18,185 nt of DNA, taken from NCBI GenBank assembly GCA_035284865.1, contig JAYKHL010000191.1:1-18185 (forward strand), given 5' to 3'. The notes below the pieces were generated by a model. The model was not told where the DNA came from, did not search any database, and saw nothing but the letters and a program-made list of their open reading frames with translations. Within the stretch, counting starts at the first letter, position 1; every line of letters starts with the position of its first letter. This DNA comes from JAYKHL01 sp035284865. GTDB taxonomy: Bacteria > Cyanobacteriota > Sericytochromatia > S15B-MN24 > JAQBPE01. The position numbers were made by a program, and so were the translations under genes. Positions 1-8,289 of the stretch are shown here, one piece after another.

Positions 1-106
1 GGCGAATTCCCCCCCCCACCCCGAACCCCCCCCATGAAGCGGGCTTCAAGCGGGAGCACGCTTGCCCCCACACGCTGCACGCACTGACTGAAAGGACGGA
101 AAGCAC
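1..106. other. Leader region of the first gene: C-tracts and small hairpins
   Basis: No gene is visible here. Seen directly: two cytosine homopolymers (nine C at 9-17 and eight C at 26-33). They are followed by a hairpin with arms CAAGCG (47-52) and CGCTTG (59-64) that competes with GAAG (36-39)/CTTC (44-47). A purine stretch AAAGGA at 91-96 lies ten bases before the ATG at 107 and is the likely ribosome binding site. No convincing -35/-10 pair was found. An EcoRI site GAATTC sits at 4-9, so the extreme left edge could be a cloning or assembly boundary. Confidence 0.4.
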
Positions 107-799
107 ATGTTCGGACGTTACTCCACCCTGGCCGCGGTCACCGCAGTCCTGATGGCCTCCCCCGCGCTGGCGATGACGCAGGACGCCCCCACCACCTTCC
201 TGGGCCAGAACACGGCCGCGGTCCTCTCGAAGGGGGTCAGCTACTTCTCGGCCGGCACCGGCATGGCCCCCGGCATCAACTACGCCACCTCGCTCGCCGG
301 TGGCGAGTTCGGCCTCGGCGTCAACGGGGCAGCCACCCTGGGCGGCCTCGGCCGGGGCATCGGCCTGGCGGCGAGCTACAAGTACCCCCTCGCGGCCTTC
401 GGCGCCGTCCAGGCGGCCATCGCAGCCAACGCGGCCGTGGGTGGCCTCGGCGGCGCCTTCGCCCTCGGCGCCGGCGGCGTGTCGGTGCCCCTCACGATGG
501 ACCTCGGGCAGGCCCTGATCTCCGTCGCGCCAGGCGTCGCGATCCCGTCCCTGGGGGCGCCCGGTACCGGCCTGACCTTCGGGGCGAACGTGGGTGCCCA
601 GCTGCCCGTCGCCGACAAGCTGAGCGGGTTGGTGACGGTCCCGGTCTCGACCGCGGGCCTCGGGGCGTTCACCCTGGGCCTCCGCATGTCGCCAACCTCG
701 ACGTCCCACGTGGACTTCAACATCGGCGGCGTCACCACGAGCCCGTTCGGCATCACGGCCGGCACGGTCGGCGTGACGGGCCACATCGGCTGGCGCTGA
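107..799 (+). CDS. Exported Gly/Ala-rich β-rich protein, probable small outer-membrane or surface protein
   Basis: A protein of 230 residues. Residues 1-22 form a clear signal peptide: short basic start (FGR), hydrophobic core, and an ALA cleavage site before Met23. The mature 208 residues are rich in Gly, Ala, Thr and Val and contain repeated short stretches of alternating small polar and hydrophobic residues, for example LTFGANVGAQLPV and FGITAGTVGVTGHIGWR. This fits amphipathic β-strands of a small outer-membrane barrel. There is no cysteine, so it is neither a lipoprotein nor disulfide-bonded. The C-terminus is Trp-Arg rather than the usual terminal aromatic, which weakens the barrel call. 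I recognise no family. The start at 107 is supported by the signal peptide and by AAAGGA ten bases upstream. The gene stands alone, closed by the hairpin at 823-849. Confidence 0.75.
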   Translation: MFGRYSTLAAVTAVLMASPALAMTQDAPTTFLGQNTAAVLSKGVSYFSAGTGMAPGINYATSLAGGEFGLGVNGAATLGGLGRGIGLAASYKYPLAAFGAVQAAIAANAAVGGLGGAFALGAGGVSVPLTMDLGQALISVAPGVAIPSLGAPGTGLTFGANVGAQLPVADKLSGLVTVPVSTAGLGAFTLGLRMSPTSTSHVDFNIGGVTTSPFGITAGTVGVTGHIGWR

Positions 800-822
800 G
801 CCGGGTTCTCTCACCCATTGCT

Positions 823-849
823 GGCCCCCCGCGTCCTGCGCGGGGGGCC
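823..849 (+). terminator. GC-rich hairpin terminator behind the exported β-rich protein gene
   Basis: An 11-bp perfect stem (GGCCCCCCGCG at 823-833 and CGCGGGGGGCC at 839-849) with loop TCCTG starts 24 bases after the stop codon at 799. The stem is very stable. Only a weak T content follows (tcgacttgaaacctt), so it is an intrinsic-like terminator without a clean U-tract. It separates this gene from the next. Confidence 0.75.
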
Positions 850-955
850 TCGACTTGAAACCTTGACCCACCATTAACCTCCAGGCCCCGCCTTGGAACC
901 GTTCGGGCCCGTCCACCCGGGACAACCTCCGTGTTCCCGCGCTTCGGAGGCCCCG

Positions 956-1624
956 ATGAACGCCACGGCCCGGTCCTTCCTCGCCCCTGTCACCCGCGTG
1001 CTCCGGCGGGCCTCGTCCGGCCTGCGCCCCGCGGCCAGGCCCGCAGCGGCCGTGGCGCCGGACGTCCTGGCGCTGAGCGGCGCCGGGCGCGCCCGGGCCC
1101 TGCCCTCGGCCCGCACTTACCGGGCCCTGCTCGCCCGGCAGACGGCCGGCGAGACGCTGGACGTCTCCCGCCTGGTGCGCCCCGGCATCGTCGGCCACGC
1201 CGACCTGAAGGGGTCGCCCTGGAGCGTCATCCAGGGGGCAGGGCGTTACGAGAAGGTCCAGCCGGGCCGCTTCTTCGACGCCTTCATCGACGAGGCAGCC
1301 CCCCTGCCGCCCGGGGCGATCCGCCTCGAGCGCCACGTGTCTGCTGACCTGGTGTATGCGGCGAACGTGCTCTCAAGCCGGGGGGCCGCAGGGGCCAACC
1401 CGGAGCTCGTCCAGTTCGTCACCGAGGGCCGGACCTTCCAGCGCGTGCTCTTTCCCGCGCGCAGCCTCACGGCCGGCACCTCGAAGGTGCTCCATGAGGC
1501 GCGCCGGCTCGAGGCGCGTCTGACGGCCGAGCTCGGCCGCGAGGGGCTGGCCCGCCGGCTGCCCGCTGGCTGGCAGGAGCTGGCGCCGGTCGACCGGCTG
1601 AAGGCGCTGCAGGCCGCCGCCTGA
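956..1624 (+). CDS. Protein of unknown function, 222 residues
   Basis: I recognise no family. The ATG at 956 is chosen because CGGAGG (945-950) sits five bases upstream; the open frame extends to 893 but that start lacks a ribosome binding site. The first 35 residues are strongly basic and Ala/Pro-rich (RVLRRASSGLRPAARPAAAV) without a proper hydrophobic signal core. Residues from about 50 look globular: a segment LVRPGIVGHADLKGSPWSVIQGAGRYEKVQPGRFFDAF is split here as LVRPGIVGHADLKGSPWSVI then QGAGRYEKVQPGRFFDAF. The C-terminal third is mostly predicted helix, with Arg/Glu/Leu runs such as LHEARRLEARLTAELGREG. No cysteine, membrane segment or catalytic motif stands out, so a soluble cytoplasmic protein is the simplest reading. 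The next gene starts 58 bases downstream on the same strand, so the two may be co-transcribed. Confidence 0.7.
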   Translation: MNATARSFLAPVTRVLRRASSGLRPAARPAAAVAPDVLALSGAGRARALPSARTYRALLARQTAGETLDVSRLVRPGIVGHADLKGSPWSVIQGAGRYEKVQPGRFFDAFIDEAAPLPPGAIRLERHVSADLVYAANVLSSRGAAGANPELVQFVTEGRTFQRVLFPARSLTAGTSKVLHEARRLEARLTAELGREGLARRLPAGWQELAPVDRLKALQAAA

Positions 1625-1682
1625 CGGGGCCAAGGCCTCTGGTCGCATCTGGCTGATGCCCTCCCGGTGACGGTGGGGTACA

Positions 1683-4628
1683 GTGGGAGGCGTGCCCTCG
1701 CTCCGTCGCGTCCTGCTTCAGGCGGCCTGCGCTGCCCCCCTGACCCTCGGCCTCGCGCCTGCCACCCAGGCCGCGACCATCTTCGACCCGGCCATCACGT
1801 GGCGCACCATCGTGACGCCCCACTTCCGCGTGAACTTCCCGGCGGAGCACGAGGCGATCGCGCGGCTGGCGGCGGGGTACGCCGAGGAGGCCCACGAGAA
1901 GCTCGCGCCGTGGCTGCGCTCCGAGCCGGAGCAGCGCACGGAGCTCACGCTGCTCGACTCCGAGGACACCACCAACGGCTTCGGCTTCCCGCTGCCCAAC
2001 AACCAGATTTTCATCTACCTGAGCAGCCCGCCCGCTGACCAGCTGATGGGGCGCTACGACAGCTGGCTGCGGGACCTGCTGCTGCACGAGTACACCCATG
2101 TGCTGCACCTCGAGAAGACGGAGGGCCTGCCGGCGCTGGTCAAGCGGGTGATCGGCCGCAGCTGGTTCCCCAACATGCTGCAGCCCATCTTCCTGATCGA
2201 GGGCCTGGCGGTGCACACCGAGACGGCGCACTCGACGGGGGGGCGCGGCCGGGACACGGCCTACCGGATGTACCTCCGCACGGCGGCCCTGAACGGCCGG
2301 CTGGCGGGCATCGACCAGGCCTCGGGCTACTTCACGATCGACCCGCCCGGCGGGGAGATCCCGTACGTCTACGGGATGGCCTTCTACCGGCACCTGGCCA
2401 CACGCTACGGGGCCGATGCCCCGGCCCGGCTCGCCCACGCCCACGCCGCAAACCTCTACGCCGGCCTCTGGGGGCTCGATGACGAGCTGCGGGCCCTGAC
2501 GGGCAAGGACGCCCAGGGCCTGTGGCGGGACCTGATGGCCGAGCTCGAGGCCGACGCCCGGGCCCAGCGGGCCACGATCCTGGCGCGCGGTCCGCTGACG
2601 CCCCTGACGCTCGTGACGCGGGCCGGCATGCACCAGCGCCACCCCCGCTTCCTGCCCGACGGCTCGCTCGCCTGGGCCGGCTGGACGGGGCATGCCTTCG
2701 CTCAGGTCTCGGTGCGCGATGCCGGGAAGCCTGCCGCCAAGCCGCGGCGCCTGCTGGGCAAGAGCCCGTTCGGCAGCTGGGACGTCTCGCGGGACGGGCG
2801 CTGGGCCTACCACGCCCGCAACTGGGACGAGAACCGCTTCACCGGCTACGAGGACCTCTTCCGGTATGACCTGAAGGCCAGGCGGCTCGAGCGCCTCTCG
2901 CAGCGGGCGCGGCTGGACATGCCGGCCATCAGCCCCGACGGCCGCACCCTGGTGGCCGTCCACAACGCGGGCGCCCAGACCACGCTGGTGCGCATGCGCG
3001 CCGATGGCACCGGCCGCGTGGACCTCACCCAGCTGACGGATCGCTCCCAGCTGTCGTCCCCCACCTGGCACCCCCGGCTGCGCCTGCTCGCCCTCTCGGC
3101 CTGGCGCGGGGGCGCCCGGGACCTGTACCTCGTCAACCCCGACACGGGGGCCCTGCGGGCGCCGTGGCGGGACCGGGCCGTGGACCAGGACCCGACGTGG
3201 ACGCCGGATGGCCGGTACGTGATCTTCAGCTCGGACCGGGACGGCGTCTTCAACCTGTACGCCTGGGACTGGCTGCACCGGCGCCTGTTCCGGGTCACCA
3301 ACGTGCTCGGCGGGGTGATCGAGCCCGCCGTCAGCCCGGACGGCAGGACGATCGCGGCGAGCAGCTACGGGCCGAAGGGCTGGGACATCGTCACGCTGCC
3401 CCTCGACCCCGCCACGTGGCGGCTGGTGCCGACGCCCGGCTCCGAGCCCGGGCTGCGGCAGCCGCCGCCGGCCGTGCCGCCGCCCACCACGCCCGCGACC
3501 GCCTACGACCCCTGGCCGAGCCTGCGCCCGAAGCTCTGGGCGCCCTTCGGCTTCTTCGACGAGCGCGGCCCGGTGTGGGGCTTCCAGACCTTCGGGCAGG
3601 ACGTGCTGATGCAGCACTTCGCCTTCGGCGCCTTCGGCTGGGGCCTGCTGAGCGGCCGGCCCTTCTACTCCGTGAGCTACAGCAACGAGGTCTGGTACCC
3701 CAGCCTCTCCGCCTACGCGACGGACACCACGCTGCTGTCGGCCCCGCTCCACGCGGGCAGGGCCCACACCGTGGTCCAGCGAGGCCGCTACCAGGGCGTC
3801 TCGGCCACCTTCCCGGGCCTGCCCAGCATCTTCCTGCAGAACCAATGGGCCACGGGCGACACGGTCACGCTGGCCTTCTCGGCGCAGCACGTGCAGGACG
3901 AGATGGATGTGGCAGCCCTCGGGCTGCCGGAGCGCCTGCGGCCCCAGACGGGGCAAACCAACACGCTGGCGGCCACCTGGCGCTTCGCCGACAACTACAA
4001 GCACGCCTGGTCGATCAGCCCCGAGGGCGGCAACCTCGGCACGCTCGGCTACGAGAAGGCCCTGCCGGCGCTCGGCTCGCAGCACGCCTTCGACCGCGTG
4101 TGGCTGGACTGGCGCCGCTACGCCGCGCTGCCCTGGGAGCACCACGTGCTGGCCTGGCGCCTGTCCGGCGGCACGAGCGTGGGCGGGGGCGCGGCCGGGG
4201 ACTTCTACCTCGGCGGCTCGGACTCCGCCACCTTGCTCGCCAACGTGGATCTACGCACCGCGAGCGGCGTGGGGACGCGGTCGGTGCCACTGCGCGGGTA
4301 CGCCTTCGCGGCGCAGCGTGGTCCCTCCGTGGCGGCCTTCTCGGCCGAGTGGCGCTTCCCCCTGCTGCCGGTGCAACGCGGCTGGGGCACCGTCCCGTTC
4401 TTCGTGCGCAACCTGCACGGCGCGGTGTTCACGGAGGCGGGTCAGGCCTGGGAGGGCGCCTTCGACTGGCGCCGCAGCCTGCTGGATGTGGGCCTGGAGC
4501 TGCGGGCCCAGACCCACGTCCAGCAAGCCCCGACGGAGGTCCGCCTCGGCATCGGGCAGGGCCTCGTCACCCCGGGCGGTGGGGTGCCCTGGCCGGTGGC
4601 GTTCTTCGAGCTGGGCTCCTACTTCTGA
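1683..4628 (+). CDS. Exported gluzincin-type zinc peptidase fused to a β-propeller and outer-membrane barrel (paralog A)
   Basis: A protein of 981 residues, starting with GTG at 1683 (GGGG at 1675-1678; a second GTG at 1692 is possible). Residues 1-30 form a signal peptide ending ATQA. Domain 1 (about 40-290) has HEYTH at 135-139, the HEXXH zinc-peptidase motif, and a likely third ligand Glu173 in LIEGLAVHTE. That is the His-His-Glu pattern of gluzincins such as peptidase MA-like proteins. Domain 2 (about 310-585) has repeated WD40/TolB-like blades marked by SPDG, TPDGRYVIFSSDRDG and similar motifs. A Pro-rich linker (585-610) leads to domain 3 (about 615-981), whose strands end in LGSYF with a terminal Phe, as in outer-membrane barrels of the surface-antigen (D15/FhaC) type. 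No POTRA domain is apparent. It is homologous along its length to the protein at 8380-11523. It converges on the kinase gene with a 10-base overlap. Substrate unknown. Confidence 0.85.
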   Translation: MGGVPSLRRVLLQAACAAPLTLGLAPATQAATIFDPAITWRTIVTPHFRVNFPAEHEAIARLAAGYAEEAHEKLAPWLRSEPEQRTELTLLDSEDTTNGFGFPLPNNQIFIYLSSPPADQLMGRYDSWLRDLLLHEYTHVLHLEKTEGLPALVKRVIGRSWFPNMLQPIFLIEGLAVHTETAHSTGGRGRDTAYRMYLRTAALNGRLAGIDQASGYFTIDPPGGEIPYVYGMAFYRHLATRYGADAPARLAHAHAANLYAGLWGLDDELRALTGKDAQGLWRDLMAELEADARAQRATILARGPLTPLTLVTRAGMHQRHPRFLPDGSLAWAGWTGHAFAQVSVRDAGKPAAKPRRLLGKSPFGSWDVSRDGRWAYHARNWDENRFTGYEDLFRYDLKARRLERLSQRARLDMPAISPDGRTLVAVHNAGAQTTLVRMRADGTGRVDLTQLTDRSQLSSPTWHPRLRLLALSAWRGGARDLYLVNPDTGALRAPWRDRAVDQDPTWTPDGRYVIFSSDRDGVFNLYAWDWLHRRLFRVTNVLGGVIEPAVSPDGRTIAASSYGPKGWDIVTLPLDPATWRLVPTPGSEPGLRQPPPAVPPPTTPATAYDPWPSLRPKLWAPFGFFDERGPVWGFQTFGQDVLMQHFAFGAFGWGLLSGRPFYSVSYSNEVWYPSLSAYATDTTLLSAPLHAGRAHTVVQRGRYQGVSATFPGLPSIFLQNQWATGDTVTLAFSAQHVQDEMDVAALGLPERLRPQTGQTNTLAATWRFADNYKHAWSISPEGGNLGTLGYEKALPALGSQHAFDRVWLDWRRYAALPWEHHVLAWRLSGGTSVGGGAAGDFYLGGSDSATLLANVDLRTASGVGTRSVPLRGYAFAAQRGPSVAAFSAEWRFPLLPVQRGWGTVPFFVRNLHGAVFTEAGQAWEGAFDWRRSLLDVGLELRAQTHVQQAPTEVRLGIGQGLVTPGGGVPWPVAFFELGSYF

Positions 4629-6280
4629 GGGGACTCGGGCGCGGCTCCGTCCTGGAGGGGCAGCGTGAACCAGAAGCATGAGCCCTCCCCGAGGGTGCTG
4701 GTGACCCCCATCTGGCCGCCGTGCGCCTCCACCAGGGCCCGGCTGATGGACAGCCCGAGCCCCGTGCCGCCCTTCAGGTGATCGAGCTGGCTGAAGCGCT
4801 GGAAGAGCCGCGGCAGGTCCTCGGACGCGATGCCCACGCCCGTGTCGCGCACCTCGACGCGCAGGTGGGTGCCCTCCCGGCGCACGGAGGCCGAGATGGT
4901 GCCACCGGCGGGCGTGAACTTGATGGCGTTGGTGAGGAGGTTGGTGAGCACCTGCTCGAGGCGCTGGGGATCGACCTCCGCGACGCACGGCTCCTCGGCA
5001 CAGGCCAGGCTCAGCGCAAGCCGTGCCTCCGCCACCATCGGCCGCAGGCTCCCGGCGACGGCCCGCAACAACGCACACACGTCGCGGGGCTCGCTGCGCA
5101 GGGTGAAGGTGCCCGCATCGATGCGCGCGAAATCGAGCAGATCGTCGACGAGGCGTTGCAGGCGGGCGGTGCTGGCCTGGATCTGGTGGACGAAGCCCCG
5201 CTGCTCGTCCGAGAGTGGGCCCGCCACCCCATCCTCCAGGAACTCCGCGTAGCCCATGATGGTGGTCAGGGGCGTGCGCAGCTCGTGCGAAACCGAGTTC
5301 ACGAAGTTGCCCTTGATCCGGTCGAGCTCCCGCAGGCGGCCGTTGGCCGCCTCCAGCTCCGCCGTGCGCTCGGCCACGCGCTCCTCGAGGTGGGCGTACA
5401 GCTTGGCGTTGTCGATCGCCAGGGCGGCCCGGTCCGCGAGGTCCTGCGCAAGCCTGACGTCGGCCTCCGAGAACGGCCGCTCGGGCACGCGCGTCATCGT
5501 GACGGTGCCCAGCGTGCGGCCCCGGGCCCGCATCGGGGCGATGAAGACGGCGCCCGGGCCACGCGCGGCGAGCAGGGCGCCCCACCCGACCGGGACGCCG
5601 GCAGGGGCCGCAGGCCCCGGCGGCCTTCCCCCAAGCCGGTCCTGGGCCTGCTGGAGCTCGGCGTCCACCTCGGGCGTCAGGCCCACGGCCACCGGCGCGT
5701 CGGCCCGCCCGTCAGGCCCGGGGACGAACTGGATCACGCAGACCGCGTCGAGCACCCGCGCCAGCCGATCCCCCACGACGTCCAGCAGGCGACGGTAGCC
5801 GGGCGCAGCCTCGGCAAACGCATGGCTGATCTCGGCCAGCAGGCTCAGACGCTCGTTGTTGAGCCGGACGGCCTCCTCCGCGACCCGCCGCGCCCTGCGC
5901 TCGCGCGCCTCCCGCAGCTCCCGCTCGATGGCCGGCACCAGGCGCGCCATGTTGTCCTTGCGCACGAAGTCGTGGGCCCCGGCCTTGAGCGCCGCCACGG
6001 CGGCCTCCTCCCCGATCACGCCCGAGACGACGATGATCGGCAGGTCAAGCCCGCTCTCCCGCACCAGCGCGATGGCCTCCAGCCCGCCGAAACGGGGGAG
6101 CTGGTAGTCGGCAATCACAAGGTCCCAGGGCCCGCCGTGGCGCAGCGCCCACGTCAGGTCCTCCCCGGTGACGACGCGGTGCAGCGTGACGGCGAAGCCA
6201 CCCCGCTCGAGCCGGAGCTGCAGCAGCTCGGCATCGGCAGGGGAGTCCTCGACCAGCAGCACACGCAAGGGAGCGTCCAT
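4619..6280 (-). CDS. Hybrid sensor histidine kinase: receiver-GAF-HisKA-HATPase
   Basis: A protein of 553 residues. The receiver domain (1-120) has the acidic pair Glu11-Asp12, phosphoacceptor Asp58 (VIADYQLP), Ser86 and Lys108 (VRKD), so it looks functional. A GAF-like domain spans about 140-295, followed by a coiled-coil (295-325). HisKA has His332 in SVSHELRTPL, and HATPase_c has N-box Asn447/Asn451, G1 DTGVGI at 479 and G2 GTGLGL at 505. No membrane segment or DNA-binding domain is present, so it is cytoplasmic. The ATG at 6280 overlaps the TGA of the upstream kinase (TGATG), and GGAG lies five bases before it, so translation is coupled. A GTG at 6283 is an alternative start without advantage. 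Inferred role: the N-terminal receiver accepts phosphate from the upstream kinase, and the signal passes on to an unseen response regulator. Transmitter motifs are intact. Confidence 0.93.
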   Translation of the reverse strand: MDAPLRVLLVEDSPADAELLQLRLERGGFAVTLHRVVTGEDLTWALRHGGPWDLVIADYQLPRFGGLEAIALVRESGLDLPIIVVSGVIGEEAAVAALKAGAHDFVRKDNMARLVPAIERELREARERRARRVAEEAVRLNNERLSLLAEISHAFAEAAPGYRRLLDVVGDRLARVLDAVCVIQFVPGPDGRADAPVAVGLTPEVDAELQQAQDRLGGRPPGPAAPAGVPVGWGALLAARGPGAVFIAPMRARGRTLGTVTMTRVPERPFSEADVRLAQDLADRAALAIDNAKLYAHLEERVAERTAELEAANGRLRELDRIKGNFVNSVSHELRTPLTTIMGYAEFLEDGVAGPLSDEQRGFVHQIQASTARLQRLVDDLLDFARIDAGTFTLRSEPRDVCALLRAVAGSLRPMVAEARLALSLACAEEPCVAEVDPQRLEQVLTNLLTNAIKFTPAGGTISASVRREGTHLRVEVRDTGVGIASEDLPRLFQRFSQLDHLKGGTGLGLSISRALVEAHGGQMGVTSTLGEGSCFWFTLPLQDGAAPESPQK

Positions 6281-8289
6281 CACATCTCCGTCCTCTCCGG
6301 GCCAGCCAGCGTGAACCGCACGGTCGCCCCGGCCTGCGGGCGCCCCTCGGCCGTGATGGTGCCCCCGTGCCGCTGCACCACGCGCGCAACGGTGGCGAGC
6401 CCCACCCCCGTGCCCTCGAACTCGTCGTCGGTGTGGAGCCGCGAGAAGGGCTTGAACAGCTTGTCAACGTAGGCCATCTCGAAGCCCGCGCCGTCGTCAA
6501 CCACCTCGAAGACGCGGCAAGCCCCCTCCCCCCGGCTGCGCAAGGAGATGTGGGCCGGGTCGCGCCTGCGCGAGAACTTCCAGGCGTTGCCGAGCAGGTT
6601 GGTCAGCATGATGCGCAGCAGCCCCTCGTCCCCCTGAACCGTCAAGCCAGGCTCGATGTCCCAGACGACGTGCCTTTCCGGCTCCGCGACGGCGAGATCG
6701 CGGGCGATCGCCCGCGCCAGCGCCGAGAAGTCCACGGTGGAGACCGTCAGCTCCCGTCGCGAGACCCGGGAGAGCTCCAGCATGTCGTCGATCAGCCGGC
6801 CGAGCCGCTGGGCCCCCTCTCCCACGTGCGTGAGCCAGCGACGCCCCCGCTCGTCGAGGCCAGCCGCGTAGGTCTCCCGGAGCGCCTGCGCGAAGCCGTC
6901 GATCGTCCGCACCGGCGCCCGCAGGTCGTGAGAGACGCTGTAGGTGAACGCCTCGAGCTCCGCGTAGGCCGCCTCCAGCGCGTCCACCCGGCGCGCGAGC
7001 TGGCGGTTCAGGCTCTCGATCTCCGCCCGCGCCTCCCGCAGAGCCGTGATGTCCTCCGCGATGCCCAGCAGGTACTGGGGCTGCCCCGCGGCATCCTGCA
7101 GCGGCACCTTCTTCGTGTGGAACCAGATCGTGCCGTGCAGGGTCTCCACCGGCTCGGCCGGCACGTCGAGAAGCTCGCCCCCAGCGAGCACGCCCCGATC
7201 CTGGGCAGCGAAGCGGGCCGCCCGCTCCGGTGGAAACAGCTCAGCATCCTGGCGCCCCACGACGGCCTCACGCGACGTGCCGATCTGCCGCTCGTAGGCC
7301 CGGTTGACGAGCACGTAGCGAAGCTCGGGGTGGGACTTCAGGAACAGGACGTCGGGGATGTTCTCGATCACGGCCTGCAGCAGCGTCGTGCTGCGGCGCA
7401 GCTCCTCCTCGACGCCGCGGCGCGTGGCCAGGGCCGCCACCAGCACCAGCAGGGGCACCGAGACGGAGGCCAGGAACCGCTGCAGGGCAAAGGCCGAGGC
7501 CAGGGGGTCAGGCAGATAGAACGGCCCGAGCCCCAGCCGCGTCGCCATCACCACCAGGCCCGAGACCCCAGCCACCGCCAGCACGGCCCGAGCCGGGGCA
7601 AAGCGCAGCGCGGCCCAGAGCAGCAGGGGCACGAACAGCAGGGGCACGGCCAGCCAGCCGACGAAGTTCGCGCCCACCACGAGGAGCGTCACCCCCAGCC
7701 ACGCCAGCCGCTCCGAGGAGCCTATCGGGGCGGCCTCGGCCAGCCGGGGGGCCAGCAGGAACAGCGGCGCCGCCAGCACGACGCCCAGCGTGTCGCCCAG
7801 CCACCAGACGAGCCAGCCATCGAGGGCCCGGCCGGGCAGCGGAAGCCCCACGGCCTCGAAGGCCGCGATGCCGACGCTGGCGCTCACGAGGCAAGCCAGG
7901 AAGCCCCCCAGGACCAGCACGTTGAACACGTCCTCCACGCGGTCGAACGCCAGCCGGAAGCCCCGACGCTGCACCAGCCAGCTGCCCAGCAAGGCGTGGA
8001 GGGCCGCGCCGGTGCCCAGCGAGGTCCCCACCGCCAGGGCCGTGGCTGCCCCGTGGGAGGGCCAGAAGGAGGTCAAGGCCTGCAGCGCCGCGCCCAGCCA
8101 GATGGCCGGCCAGGCCTGAGCCCCGAAGGTCAGGACGGCGGCCAGGCTCAGGCCCGCGGCAGGCCAGAGCACCGCCACATGGCTCGGTCCGAGGGCCATC
8201 TGGTTGCCCAGCCAGCCCAGCGCCACGTAGCCTGCGACCACCCACAGGCCCTCCCTGGCCCCCCAAGCCCTCACGCGCGCCTGCTCCAT
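6280..8289 (-). CDS. Membrane sensor histidine kinase: MASE1-PAS-HisKA-HATPase
   Basis: A protein of 669 residues. Residues 1-290 contain about eight or more hydrophobic helices and motifs typical of MASE1 sensor domains (GNQMALGPSHVAVLWPAAG near 28-46; WLGDTLGVVLAAPLFLL at 163-179). A PAS domain follows (about 300-415: IPDVLFLKS, GTIWFHTKKVPL, GIAEDIT), then a coiled-coil and a phytochrome-type HisKA with His454 in SVSHDLRAPV. HATPase_c has N-box Asn564/Asn568, G1 DDGAGF at 598 and G2 GTGVGLA at 626. There is no receiver or output domain; phosphate probably goes to the receiver domain of the next gene, with which it shares TGATG. The start at 8289 is the first Met before the membrane domain and has a GGAAGGG stretch just upstream. 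It is divergent from the peptidase-barrel gene at 8380. MASE1 ligands are mostly unknown, so the signal cannot be named. Confidence 0.93.
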   Translation of the reverse strand: MEQARVRAWGAREGLWVVAGYVALGWLGNQMALGPSHVAVLWPAAGLSLAAVLTFGAQAWPAIWLGAALQALTSFWPSHGAATALAVGTSLGTGAALHALLGSWLVQRRGFRLAFDRVEDVFNVLVLGGFLACLVSASVGIAAFEAVGLPLPGRALDGWLVWWLGDTLGVVLAAPLFLLAPRLAEAAPIGSSERLAWLGVTLLVVGANFVGWLAVPLLFVPLLLWAALRFAPARAVLAVAGVSGLVVMATRLGLGPFYLPDPLASAFALQRFLASVSVPLLVLVAALATRRGVEEELRRSTTLLQAVIENIPDVLFLKSHPELRYVLVNRAYERQIGTSREAVVGRQDAELFPPERAARFAAQDRGVLAGGELLDVPAEPVETLHGTIWFHTKKVPLQDAAGQPQYLLGIAEDITALREARAEIESLNRQLARRVDALEAAYAELEAFTYSVSHDLRAPVRTIDGFAQALRETYAAGLDERGRRWLTHVGEGAQRLGRLIDDMLELSRVSRRELTVSTVDFSALARAIARDLAVAEPERHVVWDIEPGLTVQGDEGLLRIMLTNLLGNAWKFSRRRDPAHISLRSRGEGACRVFEVVDDGAGFEMAYVDKLFKPFSRLHTDDEFEGTGVGLATVARVVQRHGGTITAEGRPQAGATVRFTLAGPERTEM

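Noticed and set aside
34..87. Seventeen-codon frame upstream of the first gene as a leader peptide
   Set aside because: It has no ribosome binding site (it is preceded by a C-tract) and no run of one regulatory codon. It is expected by chance.
1467..4145. Long open frame of 892 codons on the minus strand opposite the first peptidase-barrel gene
   Set aside because: The translation is low-complexity (Arg, Gly, Val, Pro, Ala, Gln), without domains or a start signal. It mirrors a well-supported gene and is a GC-rich antisense artefact.
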